Notes: generated by a model not told the origin, from the letters alone. Shown: positions 38,044 to 50,087, counted from the stretch's first letter. The stretch: 64,000 nucleotides of DNA from Chondrosia reniformis (GCA_947172415.1 OX359199.1:460001-524000); one strand, 5' to 3'. Made by a program: numbers and translations.

Positions 38044-38814
38044 ATGGGTAATTGTTTAGAAAGTTGCTATGGGGCACCTGATCGAGTGGAAGGTGACGGC
38101 AATGCCGAAATACTCATATCGGTGGCCAAAGCGGGAAAACCTCTCGGCATAGCGGCCGATGTTCGCCACATGATCGAATATGCTCGAGAGAGTAGAATTG
38201 GCGTTAGGACAGTACTGGTGAACGATTCCGACTTATCCAAGTATGAAGATACTACAATTTATGCTGACCTGAACGATTTCAGGAAGACATTTGTCGATTT
38301 TTTGAGGAACTCTGCCGCCGATCATCTGATTTTCTACTATTCCGGTCATGGTTCGTCAGCTTGGTTAGACAACAAGAGCGTCGAATTCCTAGTTCTGACG
38401 AACAATACTCCCGATTGGTATTCAGACGTGGTCTTTACTGAAGATATTGATCGTAACCTGCCCAAGGGTAAACGTCTTTATCTAATCATTGACGCGTGTC
38501 ATTCTGGAGGTATGATAAATTTCTGGCATCTTGATGTACGGCTGAAGAAGGATATTGTTTTGCTTGCGGGATCTAATGCGGAAATAAATTCATGGGACGA
38601 CCCTGGTCTACTGTCGTCTGGCGGCTTGTATACAAACTCCTTCATCAAATATGCAACTAGAGGTCGAATATTGTACCAAATTGCACAGGATATCCTGGAG
38701 GACCTTTTCGATAGTGACAGTGACGTCTCACCAATTATTTCTTACGGCAGGCCCAACCTGTGTGTTACAAGGTTCTGTGAAACAGTCATAAGTCAACCAC
38801 GGAGAACTACATGA
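38044..38814 (+). CDS. Caspase-fold (metacaspase-like) protein 3 with MGNCLESC lipid anchor
   Basis: Single exon, 256 residues from the ATG at 38044. The frame is open further upstream but without another ATG. The catalytic motifs are intact: FYYSGHG and IIDACHSGG, the latter the textbook metacaspase DACHSG. The N-terminus MGNCLESC has Gly2 followed by Cys residues, a typical N-myristoylation plus palmitoylation signal, so membrane attachment is predicted. The other two members lack it. The rest matches the cluster (FTEDIDRNLPKGKRLYLIIDA, LAGSNAEINSWDD). Codon use is somewhat richer in GC than in the two upstream copies. Confidence 0.87.
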   Translation: MGNCLESCYGAPDRVEGDGNAEILISVAKAGKPLGIAADVRHMIEYARESRIGVRTVLVNDSDLSKYEDTTIYADLNDFRKTFVDFLRNSAADHLIFYYSGHGSSAWLDNKSVEFLVLTNNTPDWYSDVVFTEDIDRNLPKGKRLYLIIDACHSGGMINFWHLDVRLKKDIVLLAGSNAEINSWDDPGLLSSGGLYTNSFIKYATRGRILYQIAQDILEDLFDSDSDVSPIISYGRPNLCVTRFCETVISQPRRTT

Positions 38815-39169
38815 ACACCAACCTAAACTGCAGTACTATAACTCAACTTACTTCACTTTGTAAGCCAGCATGTCATGTCAATTTCAAACATCATCCAACA
38901 CTCTTGTGTGCAACTTTGAACTCATAAATTTCATCTACCTTCATTTATAAGTACAGGCCAGATGTAAAAAATGATAATGATTGAAAAGAGAGATTGTGCG
39001 TGTAACTATTTTACGTTACATATGGTTTTGAAAACTCAGTCCTAGCTGGATTTGATATTAATAATATATGGAATTTAAGAAGAATTCAAATATAAATTAT
39101 ACAACTATACATTAAAATCAGTTGTGACATACCCATTTCTAAATATAATAAGTACTTATACTATAAAAA
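38815..39169. other. Converging 3' region, caspase-fold 3 / LSS
   Basis: AT-rich 3' flanks of two convergent genes. AATAATA-type tracts only; nothing else seen. Confidence 0.5.
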
Positions 39170-42100
39170 CTATGAGGTTATATCTTTGTACAAGTTGATG
39201 TATCGTCCAATGGTCCAGATGGGAAACACATTTCTGTAACTTGTATAGGTTATAGCGCAAGTCTTATTGAAGACACCTTTGATGCCTTCCTGAGGCCAAT
39301 CCCCATTTCCAATCTGTCTACTGGATATCAGTCTTATACCTCTTTTAATGGATTTTGGATCAGGGTACCTAAAATATATTAAATAATTTATGGTACATAA
39401 TTAGTATATAGTACATACTGATCATAAATTCATTTTGTCACTCTCATCAAACTGAATGGTTACAATAACAAATTTTTTCCAACTGTCAGATATTAGACTG
39501 TAGATTAAATTAGCATAATTAATTTAACTAGGTTTTGAGGTAAAGCAAGATTGGATTAAGGATCCACTATAGTGTATTAGTATATTAGTGTATTAGTGTA
39601 TAAATGTATTAGTATTTTAGACTAAGTGTATTAGTGTAATGTATTAGTACAGTATCACACACCATATGATATGGTACTATCTTACTTTACTGCCATTAGT
39701 CCTAAGAGTGCCCAACAAGTGTTGACATGTTGAGAGGTGGAAGATTCAACGTAGCTGCGCTTTTCACAAGACTATAAGTGACAAATGAGATAAAGTACAT
39801 AAAACTTAGAATTGCCACTATCTGTATAAGTAGAATAGTGCAGCTAATCTACGTATATACACATTTTATCTTTGTATGGAAAGCTATTAATAACAAACTA
39901 ACTGCAAAATCCTCTCCCCATCCTCCGTCTTCTCTTTGCTTGCTGATGAGAAAGGTACAAGCTCTCCTTACTGCATCACCGGCTGTCCTAAACATAATTA
40001 TAAGAGCCCCTTGATACTAGTATCAGGAGCCTGGTGCTTCTATTTAAGGGCTTACCCCAGATCAAACCTTCTTCCCATGCAAGCCAGTGCTTCAAGACCA
40101 AACCACGTTCCATAAGTAAAACACACACCCCAGCTCCTGAGGAAGAAGAAGAGGAGTACTTAGAGATTTTATTTCCAAATGGGAGATTTTATCTTCCTGA
40201 CCCACCCCTCCCAGGAGCCATCACTTCTTTGAATGCTCAATATGTAATCAAGTCCTCTCTCCAAACATGCCCTGCAGACAATACACACCCACAGCAATAG
40301 GTATGTACCTAAATATATACACTTGTTCACTGCCACGTCATCAATAAACAAACAATATTGTTATATCTGTATGTACCTGATGTCAGAGCTTCTATATTGA
40401 GGATATTGCACTGTAAAGTGCTTGAGAGCTTGCATCACAGCTGAGGTACACTCCACATACGTATAGTCTATCATAATGTCACCTACAAGTATATATACAC
40501 ATAATACCCCACCATACCCCACTGGGGTCACCTCCACCATATCCCACTGGGGTCACCTCCACCATATCCCACTGGGATCACCTCCACCATATCCCACTGG
40601 GGTCACCTCCACCATATCCCACTGGGGTCACCTCCACCATATCCCACTGGGGTCACCTCCACCATACCCCACTGGGGTCACCTCCACCATATCCCACTGG
40701 GGTCACCTCCACCATATCCCACTGGGGTCACCTCCACCATATCCCACTGGGGTCACCTCCACCATATCCCACTGGGGTCACCTCCACCATATCCCACTGA
40801 GGTATCCCACCATATACCACTGGGGTCACCTCCACCATATCCCACTGGGGTCACCTCCACCATATCCCACTGGGGTCACCTCCACCATACCCCACTGGAG
40901 GTATCCCACAATTACTACATGATTCTCATACCAAACACTTCTGAAGGGTTCAGCAGCTCTAATATGGTTCCTCCTCGTTTGGTCTCATAAGAGGCATACC
41001 CTCCATTGCTGTTCTGCATATCTAAGAGCTATAGGAGAGTGAGAAGAAATCAGTTTCTTCAATTTTTTCAATCAATTTATATAAAGTAAAAAAAATAAAA
41101 AATAAAAGGAATCTGATAATTAAGTAGTTAATTAAATAGTAATATCGAATCACTACTGCTATACAATACTTGTATGAGAGTTGGTTATTCAACTGATGCA
41201 TCAGTGTGACAACTTGCTAGTATACATATGCTATCCACTTACTACATCAACATTTTGATATAGCTTCTCCTTTGGAATATGACTGTCCAGGTTACTGCAT
41301 TCAAGAAGGAGAAACTTTAAACAGTGCAAGATTAATGTCTTTAATCCATGTTCAAGGTACACAAGTGAATGCTTTGCTACATGCAAGGTGATACAGTCTT
41401 TCAACTCACGAACAGTTTTCTTGTAGAAGCATAACAGACTTGAGTCCTTCTGCAGTGCAATCTGACACAATCCATCCACAGTCCACAGTGCTGAAGGGAA
41501 AGGCACCCTACCACAGTATGGGGCAACAGAGTATTATGCAACACCAGTAAAGTATGATGCAATGATAGCAAAATGTGAAGCAAACTTCTACACTCTTTAT
41601 AAAACCAAAGATGGAGGGAATAATAGCTACTACTGACCTTGTTCATTTGTCTATAATACTTTTTGTAATTTGGTGGGTTATCAGCGATTTGAGTTAACTT
41701 GAAAAACTCGTGAGCTCCTTTTAAACAATCATCAAATTCATTCATTTTATATGCCTTTGCCTGCAAGGGTTATCAGAAAACAGTAAAAATGTCTTATAGC
41801 TCACAAATGCCACTTAATTCAGCTAAGGAGTATATCTTCTAGACGTCTACCAATATCTTATGTATTATTATTATTATTATTATTAGAGTGCCCATGCATA
41901 CAATGATATATGTACATGTGTATTTAGCTAATGAGTACTTCAAGGAATGCTTGTGTAGCAAAGGCAGTGTCCCAGAGCTGTGAGCCATTGGTTCCCTGCA
42001 TCTTCATGCCGTCCAATCCAATCCAGAGGTAGTCTGGTATCCTAGCAACATGCTGCTTGAAAGCCTCAGAATCTGGACCATCAGAATGCCACCTCACCAA

Positions 42101-45100
42101 CATTTGGATCACCTTGGAGATCTACGTTGCCATGGTAATAGGTATAGAACACAGTTGTAGGACATAAATATGTATATTAAACTAATATACTCCAACTGTT
42201 TATAAATCATATGCTCACTGCAGACTTTCATAACTATATTCATGATGTACAGTATGCATGTGACAATGCACACATATTGGTGGTTCCCTTACAGGTCCAA
42301 TGCTGATTCCGTGTGTGAAGTCATCATCAGCTCTTATGTGATCCAAGCACTCCTGAATGGACCAGTCACGGAACCACTTCACATGACATGCCTCATACAG
42401 GTTCAGCAGAACTACAGAATATGTAGCAATCACAGAGAGAGGGCGAGGGGGAGGGGGAGGGAGAGGGAGGGAGAGGTAGAGGAAGAGGGGAGAGGGAGGG
42501 AGGGGGAGAGGGAGAGGGAGGGAGGGGGAGAGGTAGGGGAGAGGGAGAGGGAGGGAGGGGGAGAGGTAGGGGGGAAAGGGGGAGGGGGAGGAGAGGTAGA
42601 GGAAGAGGGGAGAGGGAGGGAGGGGGAGAGGGAGAGGGAGGGAGGGGGAGAGGTAGGGGAGAGGGAGAGGGAGGGAGGGGGAGAGGTAGGGGGGAAAGGG
42701 GGAGGGGGAGGAGAGGTAGAGGAAGAGGGAGAGGAAGGGGAAGGGGAAGGGGAAGGGGGAGAGGGAGAGGGAGAGAGGGGTTCAAGACAGTAAACAGGTG
42801 CATATGATTTCCAGTTCTCACAGAAGGTATTACTCACCAAATGATGTGTCCAGTAGCTTGCTGTGGGGTGTATATATGTCTCCAGCAGCTACATTATTCC
42901 TCTGTGCATCCCAAGCAATGCTGTCATAAGGTTCAAGATACATCTCCTAAAACCAAGGATATTCCTATATCACCAGCTGTCATGACTTGAGTTGTGATAA
43001 TGCACATTATATTAGCACATGCATTAGAATAGTATATTGTAACTTGCACTGCATATATACAGTGCAAGTTACAATATACTAAGGTAATCTAATATAAATA
43101 AATAATATAACTAAATAATTCATATGGATATATATAAACATACATATATAAACGTATAAAGATAAAAATGTTACGTAATGTAGACTTTCTAGTCCTGCTA
43201 TCATAGTTGGGTCACTCTGTTACAAGTACATGGTCAACCGGTTCACTACCTCTCGGAGTTGCTTGATGATGGGTGTGGGCGGAGCTCTCAGTCGTTTGGC
43301 ATAGCAGTACCCCATTGGGAGGTACACTTGTCTGCAGTGGCACCACAACTTGGATGGGTGCATGGGTATCCATTTGGGGAGAATCCTGTAATTAAGGACG
43401 GAAATTCTACTGTATACATGTGAAGATGGTATCCAAGTGAAAAACAGACCATTGATGTATACTGATACCACAGTAGAACCTGCCAAATATGGTCAACAAC
43501 AATGGGGTACAAACAATATCTGTCTGCTTTAGACAGGTGACAGGTTTAAATAAATAAAATAACATATTATGAAGTTAGGGATTCAATCAAGGTGCCAGAT
43601 AACAGTTTATATAGGTTCCTTTCATGCACTACTACATACAACAAATTGTTGGCAGTCCAAGGCCAGCATACCACAGTTCAGGGAGGAGAGAGTTGACGCC
43701 ATTCCAGTCGTATACATTTAAGACCGCCAACCAGAACTTTCCCCAAGATGGTATACACTTTGCTCCACCTAAGAAATATATTTCAGTACATTTGACTGAC
43801 TTTTTGAGTGTCTAAAGATACAGTTTGGTAAATCACTGTTGGAAGATGAAATAGTTTAACAGTTAGAAGAAATCCTTATTCTAGCTATATAAATCATAAT
43901 GTAACTGAATTTCTGTAATTGTATTCATTGCATAATGTTATTCATAGCTAAAATTCCTTATTAGGACAGGACACACCCAATAGTATTTAGAGGGTGTGGC
44001 AAGTTAAAATGGCTGATAGTGAAGGAGAAATAACAGTGCTTTCTAGTTGCTTTTTCTGTGTGAAGCCTTTACTGCCCAATGAAGCAGATATTGAGTGTAA
44101 GGATCACATTCTTTGCTCATCATGTGCAAAGAACAAGGAGAATGAGTGCCCCGCTTGTGGTAAGTGTTCCTACTGCAAGAAGAACAACCCAGGTCTAACC
44201 AAGATGGTGTGTGGATGTGTATGCTGCCTGGAGTGCCAGCTCTGGAAGAAGGACTGGTGCACCAACCACGACAAACTCAAAAGGCAAGCCACAGAACCAC
44301 TAGAAAACTACCTGAAGAGAAATCGAACCACTCCTCAGTGCATAATAGATATTGACGATATCAACCAAAAGCTTAACTGCAAATGGAGGGAAAGGTTTTG
44401 GTTGCACACCGGGGAGGAGCTGAACCTAGAGATTAGCTTCATCAAAACTCCAGAAGACAGAGTATCTGCTAGACTGCAGGGAGAGATATCAGGAGAAGGT
44501 TATAATCAGATCAATGAGATAAGTGTCTCGACAATTGGTCAGGGTTATGGTAAGTCTTCAGAGAGGCCAGAGATAATAAAAGTGAAGGATGGGCACTTTA
44601 AGAAAGACTTTCGAGGAAGAGCCGATTATTATGGAGTGAAGAAGCTAATTATTGAAATCAACAATATTTTCTAGTAACAAATTTAGTATGTTAAAATTCC
44701 TAATTACATATAATATACAAGTCTTTACCTATCAATAATGCTTTTAATTTTCTTCTACACTTAATCTGTAATTAATGATTTCAAAAATCAATGAATGAAA
44801 TAATGTTATATGTGTAATGCTACTTCAATAGGTCTATATACTTAATACACCTGAGAAGGTATTAATTTTAATTTATTTACTTATACAAAAGTGTAGTTGT
44901 TTGTATCAACAGACCTAGTTTGTGTAGTAGACCTCGAGCTCTGACTACATCTGGGTCATCTCTGTCAGCTCCGAGCAGCCGCATTGTGGCATAGTTGAGT
45001 GCAGTACCAAACATAGTAGACTTGCCAGCAGTATGTCTCAAGTGGAGAGAGAACAAGTCTGTTATATGCACAGTAGATATGTGTGCATTGTATGTACTGG

Positions 45101-46325
45101 TAAGCCGTTTAGACCTCATGTGACTTACAATCCCCATCCGCCATCCTCTAGCTGAACATTTCTTAAATATCGTATCATTTCAGATTTCTGCGCTTCTGAC
45201 AAAGGAGTGGCAGTGATGTGGCATACAATTACCAAACCTGAGATAAAAAAGGAACATTTAACAAGACAATAATAACATTGAATTTAATTTTTCACTGATC
45301 AATAGACAAAGATACAGATAGATATAACTACATACAATAAGCAAGTATATCTCATACAATACATTTGGCAACACTCTACAGTCAACTACTCTCCCGACAG
45401 TACCTTCCCCTGACACCCCCTTACCCCCACATACATGATGGCAAGGGGTGTGTCAGGGGGTAAGGGGTGTGTCAGGGGGTGAGGGGTGTGTCAGAGGGTA
45501 AGGGGGTGTGTCAGGGACACACCTACATACCTGCCATGAGGAAGAGTGGTCCGCCGTAGTCCCCACACCAATGTCCATCTTCTGTCTGTAACTTGGAATA
45601 AAACTGCAGACCATTCTTGAGCACCTCCTCCAAAGTGCTTGGAGTAGGGAGCATCGGAGCTTCATCACTCTATTGGACATATAGTACACATCACATATCA
45701 GTAACACAGGCTATGGTAGATGACAAGATAAATTGAATAGGAAGACAGGACAAAGCATGTAAATCCATTATTAATGCAAGACAGTTTGATAAAGTAATAG
45801 AAGACTGTCTCTAAAAGTGAATCCATCAGTACATGTAACACAATGTATATCCCATGATGCTGCAGAGGAAGATCTACCTAGGATATGGGTCATTATGGTT
45901 ATGTATAAGATTCATATAGGATACAATACAATACACTCATATAGCACTAGATCATCGCTATATAGAGGCCGTATAGGGGCTAAATATGTCTACATGCAAC
46001 ATTTATTTATTCGCTAAGTAATGAATTAGCAATGACGAAAATCACATACAATATTCAATATTTAATATTTACTAACATAAATCGTTGGACCTACTGTATC
46101 GAGGCCAAGCGAATGCTTCTCTATAAAGTTTGACTCTCTACCGGACTCTCCGTTCTCATCATAAAGCCAGGTCTGTCTGCCTCTTTCGTTAGTCAATCTC
46201 CATTTCGTCAAATCCGTTGCAGCTCCATGTCGTACCAGGGCCATTTCGTACCGTTTCAGTCGGTCACGTGATATTCGCATGATCAGGAGACTAGTCATAC
46301 GAGAGAGAGAGACGACCTTTACCAT
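39170..46325 (-). CDS. LSS: Lanosterol synthase (oxidosqualene cyclase), 19 exons
   Basis: Cyclises 2,3-oxidosqualene to lanosterol at the ER membrane. Exons: 46325-46077, 45669-45531, 45237-45129, 45036-44915, 43768-43672, 43385-43250, 42946-42838, 42411-42293, 42121-41939, 41760-41638, 41507-41410, 41294-41243, 41028-40932, 40482-40377, 40271-40206, 40136-40056, 39987-39903, 39771-39686, 39368-39170. They join in frame to 751 residues (human LSS 732). The catalytic acid motif DCTAE is at 478-482. QW-type repeats include [42 protein letters not shown] and [28 protein letters not shown] is nearly identical to the human enzyme, and the C-terminal [15 protein letters not shown] fits the family. 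Start Met 46325 is the first in frame; a Met ~10-16 codons later is possible. Several introns are dominated by minisatellites, and one contains a gene on the other strand. Confidence 0.95.
40500..40905. repeat. 25-bp minisatellite, about 15 units (LSS intron 13)
   Basis: Unit ACCATATCCCACTGGGGTCA plus CCTCC. It fills nearly the whole intron between LSS exons 13 and 14. The open frame through it is a repeat artefact. Confidence 0.95.
42433..42780. repeat. GA-rich polypurine minisatellite (LSS intron 7)
   Basis: About 350 bp of almost pure purine on the plus strand. A unit of about 120 bp is visible twice (42473 and 42593 onwards). Open frames of Gly/Glu/Arg or Pro/Ser/Leu on either strand are artefacts. 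Confidence 0.95.
43795..43885 (-). repeat. R2 element end (Penelope-like family fragment)
   Basis: GAGTGTCTAAAGATACAGTT and AGAAGAAATCCTTATTCTAG match the termini seen at 56690-56755 and 27741. No coding part is present. Confidence 0.45.
44009..44674 (+). CDS. Cys-rich (RING-like) protein nested in an LSS intron
   Basis: Single exon, 221 residues from [11 protein letters not shown]. The first ~100 residues hold a zinc-binding pattern: [33 protein letters not shown]. This looks like a RING or treble-clef type domain, but I cannot assign the exact family. The C-terminal half (from KWRERFW) has alternating hydrophobic residues suggesting a beta-rich domain of unknown kind. It lies on the plus strand wholly within the LSS intron between exons 4 (ends 44915) and 5 (starts 43768). 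Possibly a ubiquitin ligase or signalling adaptor (inference). Being intronless and nested, it may be a retroposed copy of another gene. Confidence 0.65.
   Translation: MADSEGEITVLSSCFFCVKPLLPNEADIECKDHILCSSCAKNKENECPACGKCSYCKKNNPGLTKMVCGCVCCLECQLWKKDWCTNHDKLKRQATEPLENYLKRNRTTPQCIIDIDDINQKLNCKWRERFWLHTGEELNLEISFIKTPEDRVSARLQGEISGEGYNQINEISVSTIGQGYGKSSERPEIIKVKDGHFKKDFRGRADYYGVKKLIIEINNIF
45415..45525. repeat. G-rich 18-20 bp minisatellite (LSS intron 2)
   Basis: Units of GGGGTAAGGGGTGTGTCAG end just before LSS exon 2's donor (exon end 45531). The inverse complement of the same unit is in CYP51 intron 7. Confidence 0.9.
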
Positions 46326-46410
46326 ATCAGCTAGTGGCTACTGTCTAACGCGCACGAGGTAGCTGAGGACCACATTCTTAAATTAAGGACGAATTGAGTG
46401 ATTGTGTGTG
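46326..46410. promoter_or_regulatory. Divergent promoter of LSS and CYP51
   Basis: Only 85 bp lie between the start codons of two consecutive sterol-synthesis genes. No TATA box is seen. A palindromic TCACGTGA E-box, of a type that SREBP or USF proteins can bind, lies just inside LSS exon 1 at 46264-46271. No classical sterol response element (ATCACCCCAC) was found. Confidence 0.6.
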
Positions 46411-49400
46411 ATGCTTGCCTTGGCTCAAGTCGCCTCTCTTGTACAAGATGCGTCTCCACTGACATTCGGTCTGCTAGTTCTGCTGCTCCTGTTGGGTGCA
46501 GCTGTCACGTACAAGACGTTCAGCGAACCCTCCGTGAAATACAAGGTACCGCACAATCATACCCCGTACAATCACCTCTAACAATATACGTATACAGAAT
46601 ATCATAAGTCATTAGTTGACTAATTATATTTATGTTAAAAACTGGTAATTGAGATATAATTTTAATAATTTTTACTCGTGTCCTCTTTCGTGTGTACTCC
46701 ACATTGACTTCCACTTAAGATGCCAATAAGAGTACTATTATACAATTACAATCAAATATAAGTGGAGTCGACAAGTGAATGATCTTTGGTCTGCTAACAT
46801 GGACTTTGAAATTAACTATTAGATCACTAAGCAATGTTGTTAATTTCCTAGATTAATCTAGATCCATTTCCCTCCCTAGAATATTCCTCCTCATATTCCG
46901 TCCCTGATTCCATTCCTCGGACACGCCATCTCATTTGGTAGAGATCCAATCAACTTTCTCTTAAGGGCACGGGAGAAAGTAAGCTTGCTACACATGACAG
47001 ACAGTTTTATAAGTTTGTGACCTCCAGTGTTGTAATAAATATTACATGATCAATTATTTATCCAGGATTATAAGCTGCATGTGTAGTAGAGAGAGGTTCT
47101 TGGAGTGCTAGAGATTCCACTCTCTCTTTCATATTCTTCTCCACTGGGCCAGACAGCTGTTTCTGAGAATTCCCTCCTTCATCAGTGATCCTAGGAGTCT
47201 TTGTATTTTTCTTTATCTTGATCTTCTGTGAATCCTGTGAAAGCATGCATGTGCTTACTTATCTGTTCTACTAGTATGGAGAGGTGTTCTCCTTCACCAT
47301 GGTTGGAAAGACCTTCACTTACATGATTGGGTCGGACGCTAGTGCCCTCTTCTTCAACTCCAAAAACACAGACCTGAACGCAGAAGAGGTGTATGGAAAG
47401 TTGGTTACTCCAGTATTTGGGAAGGGCGTGGCCTATGATGTTCCAAATAACATATTTCTTGAGCAGAAGAAGATGTTAAAGACAGGTCTGACGCAAGCTC
47501 ATTTTAAAAGGTATGTATCTCTCATAGAAGCAGAGTCCATTGAATACTTCAAGAGATGGGGAGACAGGGGAGAAAGAGGTTGGTTGACACGCCTCATAGG
47601 GAGAAGAAATCCTGAATTCTAGTGGCTGGTTATATATAAGTTCAACTTTTAAATACTGTTATTTTAGATTTGTTTCTTGCTGTTTCTGAACTTATTATAA
47701 TGACTGCCAGCAGATGCTTACATGGTTAGTAATGACATATATGCATACATTTGTATATGAACAAGGAAATTATTAACCATTTTAACACCTACATTGGACT
47801 CACTTAGTCTCGCCATCGCGGTGTTGAAAAAAGGATTGTGGCCCCAGTTTATGGGCTTAGTAATTCGTAGTAAAAATTGTCAGAAAACAGTGTTAAAATT
47901 GAGTTTTCTGATGATTATATATTACTATGAATTACATTTGTATATCTTAACTACGTACATATATAATTTGCATACTTGAACTATTGGTATATATATGTAC
48001 AAGTTACAATATAATATATGTACATATGCCTTGCTGCAGGTCTTGAGATAAGATCAATGTTGAATGAGCACGTGGCCCAGTTATATGCTGATTTGGATGG
48101 TGGATTCAGTCATCTAGCCTGGCTCCTGCCGAGCTGGTTTCCCTTGCCTTCATTCAAGTGAGAAGAGACGTACAGTTTTATACATGTGTATATACTTGTA
48201 CATGTATGCATGTACTGAATGTAGCAGACGTGCTAAGTACGTGTATTAATATATATACTCCTCCTCAAGTTATCCTTTTAAATGTGTTTTAGCTTTTCTG
48301 TTGTAATCTCATTGCATGTCATGTATAGACGGAGAGATCGTGCTAATGCAGAAATGAAAAAGCTTTTCTATCAAGTGATTCAGAAGAGAAGGGACAACCC
48401 TGATGAAGATTATGAAGATGACATTCTTAACACACTAATGAATGCTCACTACAAGTTAATATATAAACCTATACCTATACCTATGTATATTATATCAGAC
48501 ATATGTGTATTCCTAATATTATATCAGATGTATTATATCTTTTAAGTGGATACAGTACTTTTTGGGTCGTTATTCCAGTACTGTATGTAATCTTACTTAT
48601 GTAAGTCTCTTGACTTGTAGGGATGGTCGGATGCTCACAGACGATGAGATTGCTGGAATGTTGATTGGATTCCTGTTGGCTGGACAACACACAAGCTCCA
48701 CTACAAGCGCTTGGCTCGGCTTCTTCCTTGCTCAAAATCAAGACCTTCAAGAAAGTGTCTACCAGGAACAGCTCAGTATTTGTGGCAAAGACCTTCCTCC
48801 TCTGGATCTGGAGCAAGTGAGGACTGCATCCCTTCATCCATCATGTATGTACAGTCCCCTCCCCTGACACACCCCCTTATCCCCTGACACACCTCCTTAT
48901 CCCCTGACACACCTCCTTATCCCCTGACACACCCCCTTATCCCCTGACACACCCCCTTATCCCCTGACACACCCCCTGACCACCTCTTCACCCATCATGC
49001 TGATTGCTCATAAATCCTAGTGTCTCTCATTGTCTTACATAGATATATTATTTTATGTAAAACTTAGATTCATTTTTTCTTTCAGTGAACTGAACTCGAT
49101 AAATTAAAATACAAAATACAATCACTATTTTCTGCTGCATTTGATGATATATCCTCTATATATGATTAGCACGGCTCAGTGCAATTAACTCCCTTTATTC
49201 ATCCTCTACATATGTGTATGGTTGTCTTCTTTAACAAAACCACTTTCCTAATATGCAGCTGAAGGACCTAACAATGTTGGAATGCTCTTTGAAGGAGACG
49301 TTGAGACTTCGCCCTCCCATCATGACGATGATGAGAATGGTAAAGACTCCTCAGCAGGTCGGAGGGTACACCATCCCTCCAGGTCACCAGGCCTGTGTCT

Positions 49401-50087
49401 CTCCCACCACCAACCAGAGACTGACGGACGTGTGGAACGAGGCACAATCCTTTGTACCCAAAAGGTACATATACCTACATACATCCCATAGTGGTCCCAT
49501 GTTTAAGTAGCTAATGGCTAGAGGCTAAATATGATGTTTCACTTGATTTGACTTGCAATCATTCAAATTTATCACAAGTTGAGCCACAATTACAAATGTA
49601 TATCCTACATACTGTAGAACATGGGATAGTGATGCATGTTCAATAATTAAGTGTACTTTTCTGCTCAGCAATAATCAGTATATTTAATATATACAAAAGC
49701 AATGTGTATGGATTATAAGTGTTTACTGTGTGTATTCTTCAGGTTTCTCCAGTCTGGTGTGGATAACAGTGAAAAGTTCTCCTATGTTCCCTTTGGAGCA
49801 GGTCAGTACTGAAATGATAACATAGACAGACTATGCAGTCTTATTGAATCATGATGGCATGCATCTCAAGTGTGTCTCTGTGTCCTTCAGGTCGACACAG
49901 ATGTGTGGGAGAGAGCTTTGCTTACATGCAAATCAAAACTATCTGGTCTGTACTGCTACGCTTGTACAAGTTTGATTTGGTGGATGGGTATTTCCCTGCA
50001 ATTAACTATTCTACAATGATCCATACTCCTATGAATCCAATTATCAGATATGAGAGAAGGCAAAATGCATACTCAGCAGAAGATTAA
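46411..50087 (+). CDS. CYP51: Lanosterol 14-alpha demethylase CYP51 (10 exons)
   Basis: ER-bound cytochrome P450 that removes the 14-alpha methyl group of lanosterol, the step after LSS. Exons: 46411-46545, 46880-46978, 47275-47578, 47668-47724, 48040-48157, 48329-48454, 48621-48816, 49259-49464, 49743-49801, 49891-50087. They join in frame to 498 residues (human about 503-509). An N-terminal membrane anchor ([16 protein letters not shown]) is followed by the CYP51 signature [18 protein letters not shown] and [18 protein letters not shown]. The I-helix is AGQHTSST (300-307), ExxR is ETLR (358-361), and the heme motif is [11 protein letters not shown] with Cys438. Intron 2 holds an R1 repeat and intron 7 a minisatellite. 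The last two exons have been copied to 58.87-59.21 kb. Confidence 0.96.
47085..47245 (+). repeat. Dispersed repeat family R1, copy 4 (truncated, CYP51 intron 2)
   Basis: It matches copy 2 around CCACTGGGCCAGACAGCTG, TTTCTGAGAATTCCCTCCTT and CATCAGTGATCCTAGGAGTC, and lies about 30 bp before CYP51 exon 3. Confidence 0.7.
48848..48985. repeat. 20-bp minisatellite (CYP51 intron 7)
   Basis: Units of CCCCTTATCCCCTGACACAC. This is the reverse complement of the unit in LSS intron 2. Confidence 0.92.

Noticed and set aside
35520-38814. Bacterial contamination as source of the intronless C14 genes
   Set aside because: They lie between clearly eukaryotic genes, have AT-rich eukaryotic spacers and share no bacterial operon features; ancient transfer remains possible.
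40476-40922. 148-codon ORF with repeated [14 protein letters not shown]
   Set aside because: It is the 25-bp minisatellite of an LSS intron.
42242-42840. ORFs of 136-183 codons rich in Gly/Glu/Arg or Pro/Ser/Leu
   Set aside because: Translation of a polypurine repeat within an LSS intron; LSS exons 7 and 8 flank it.
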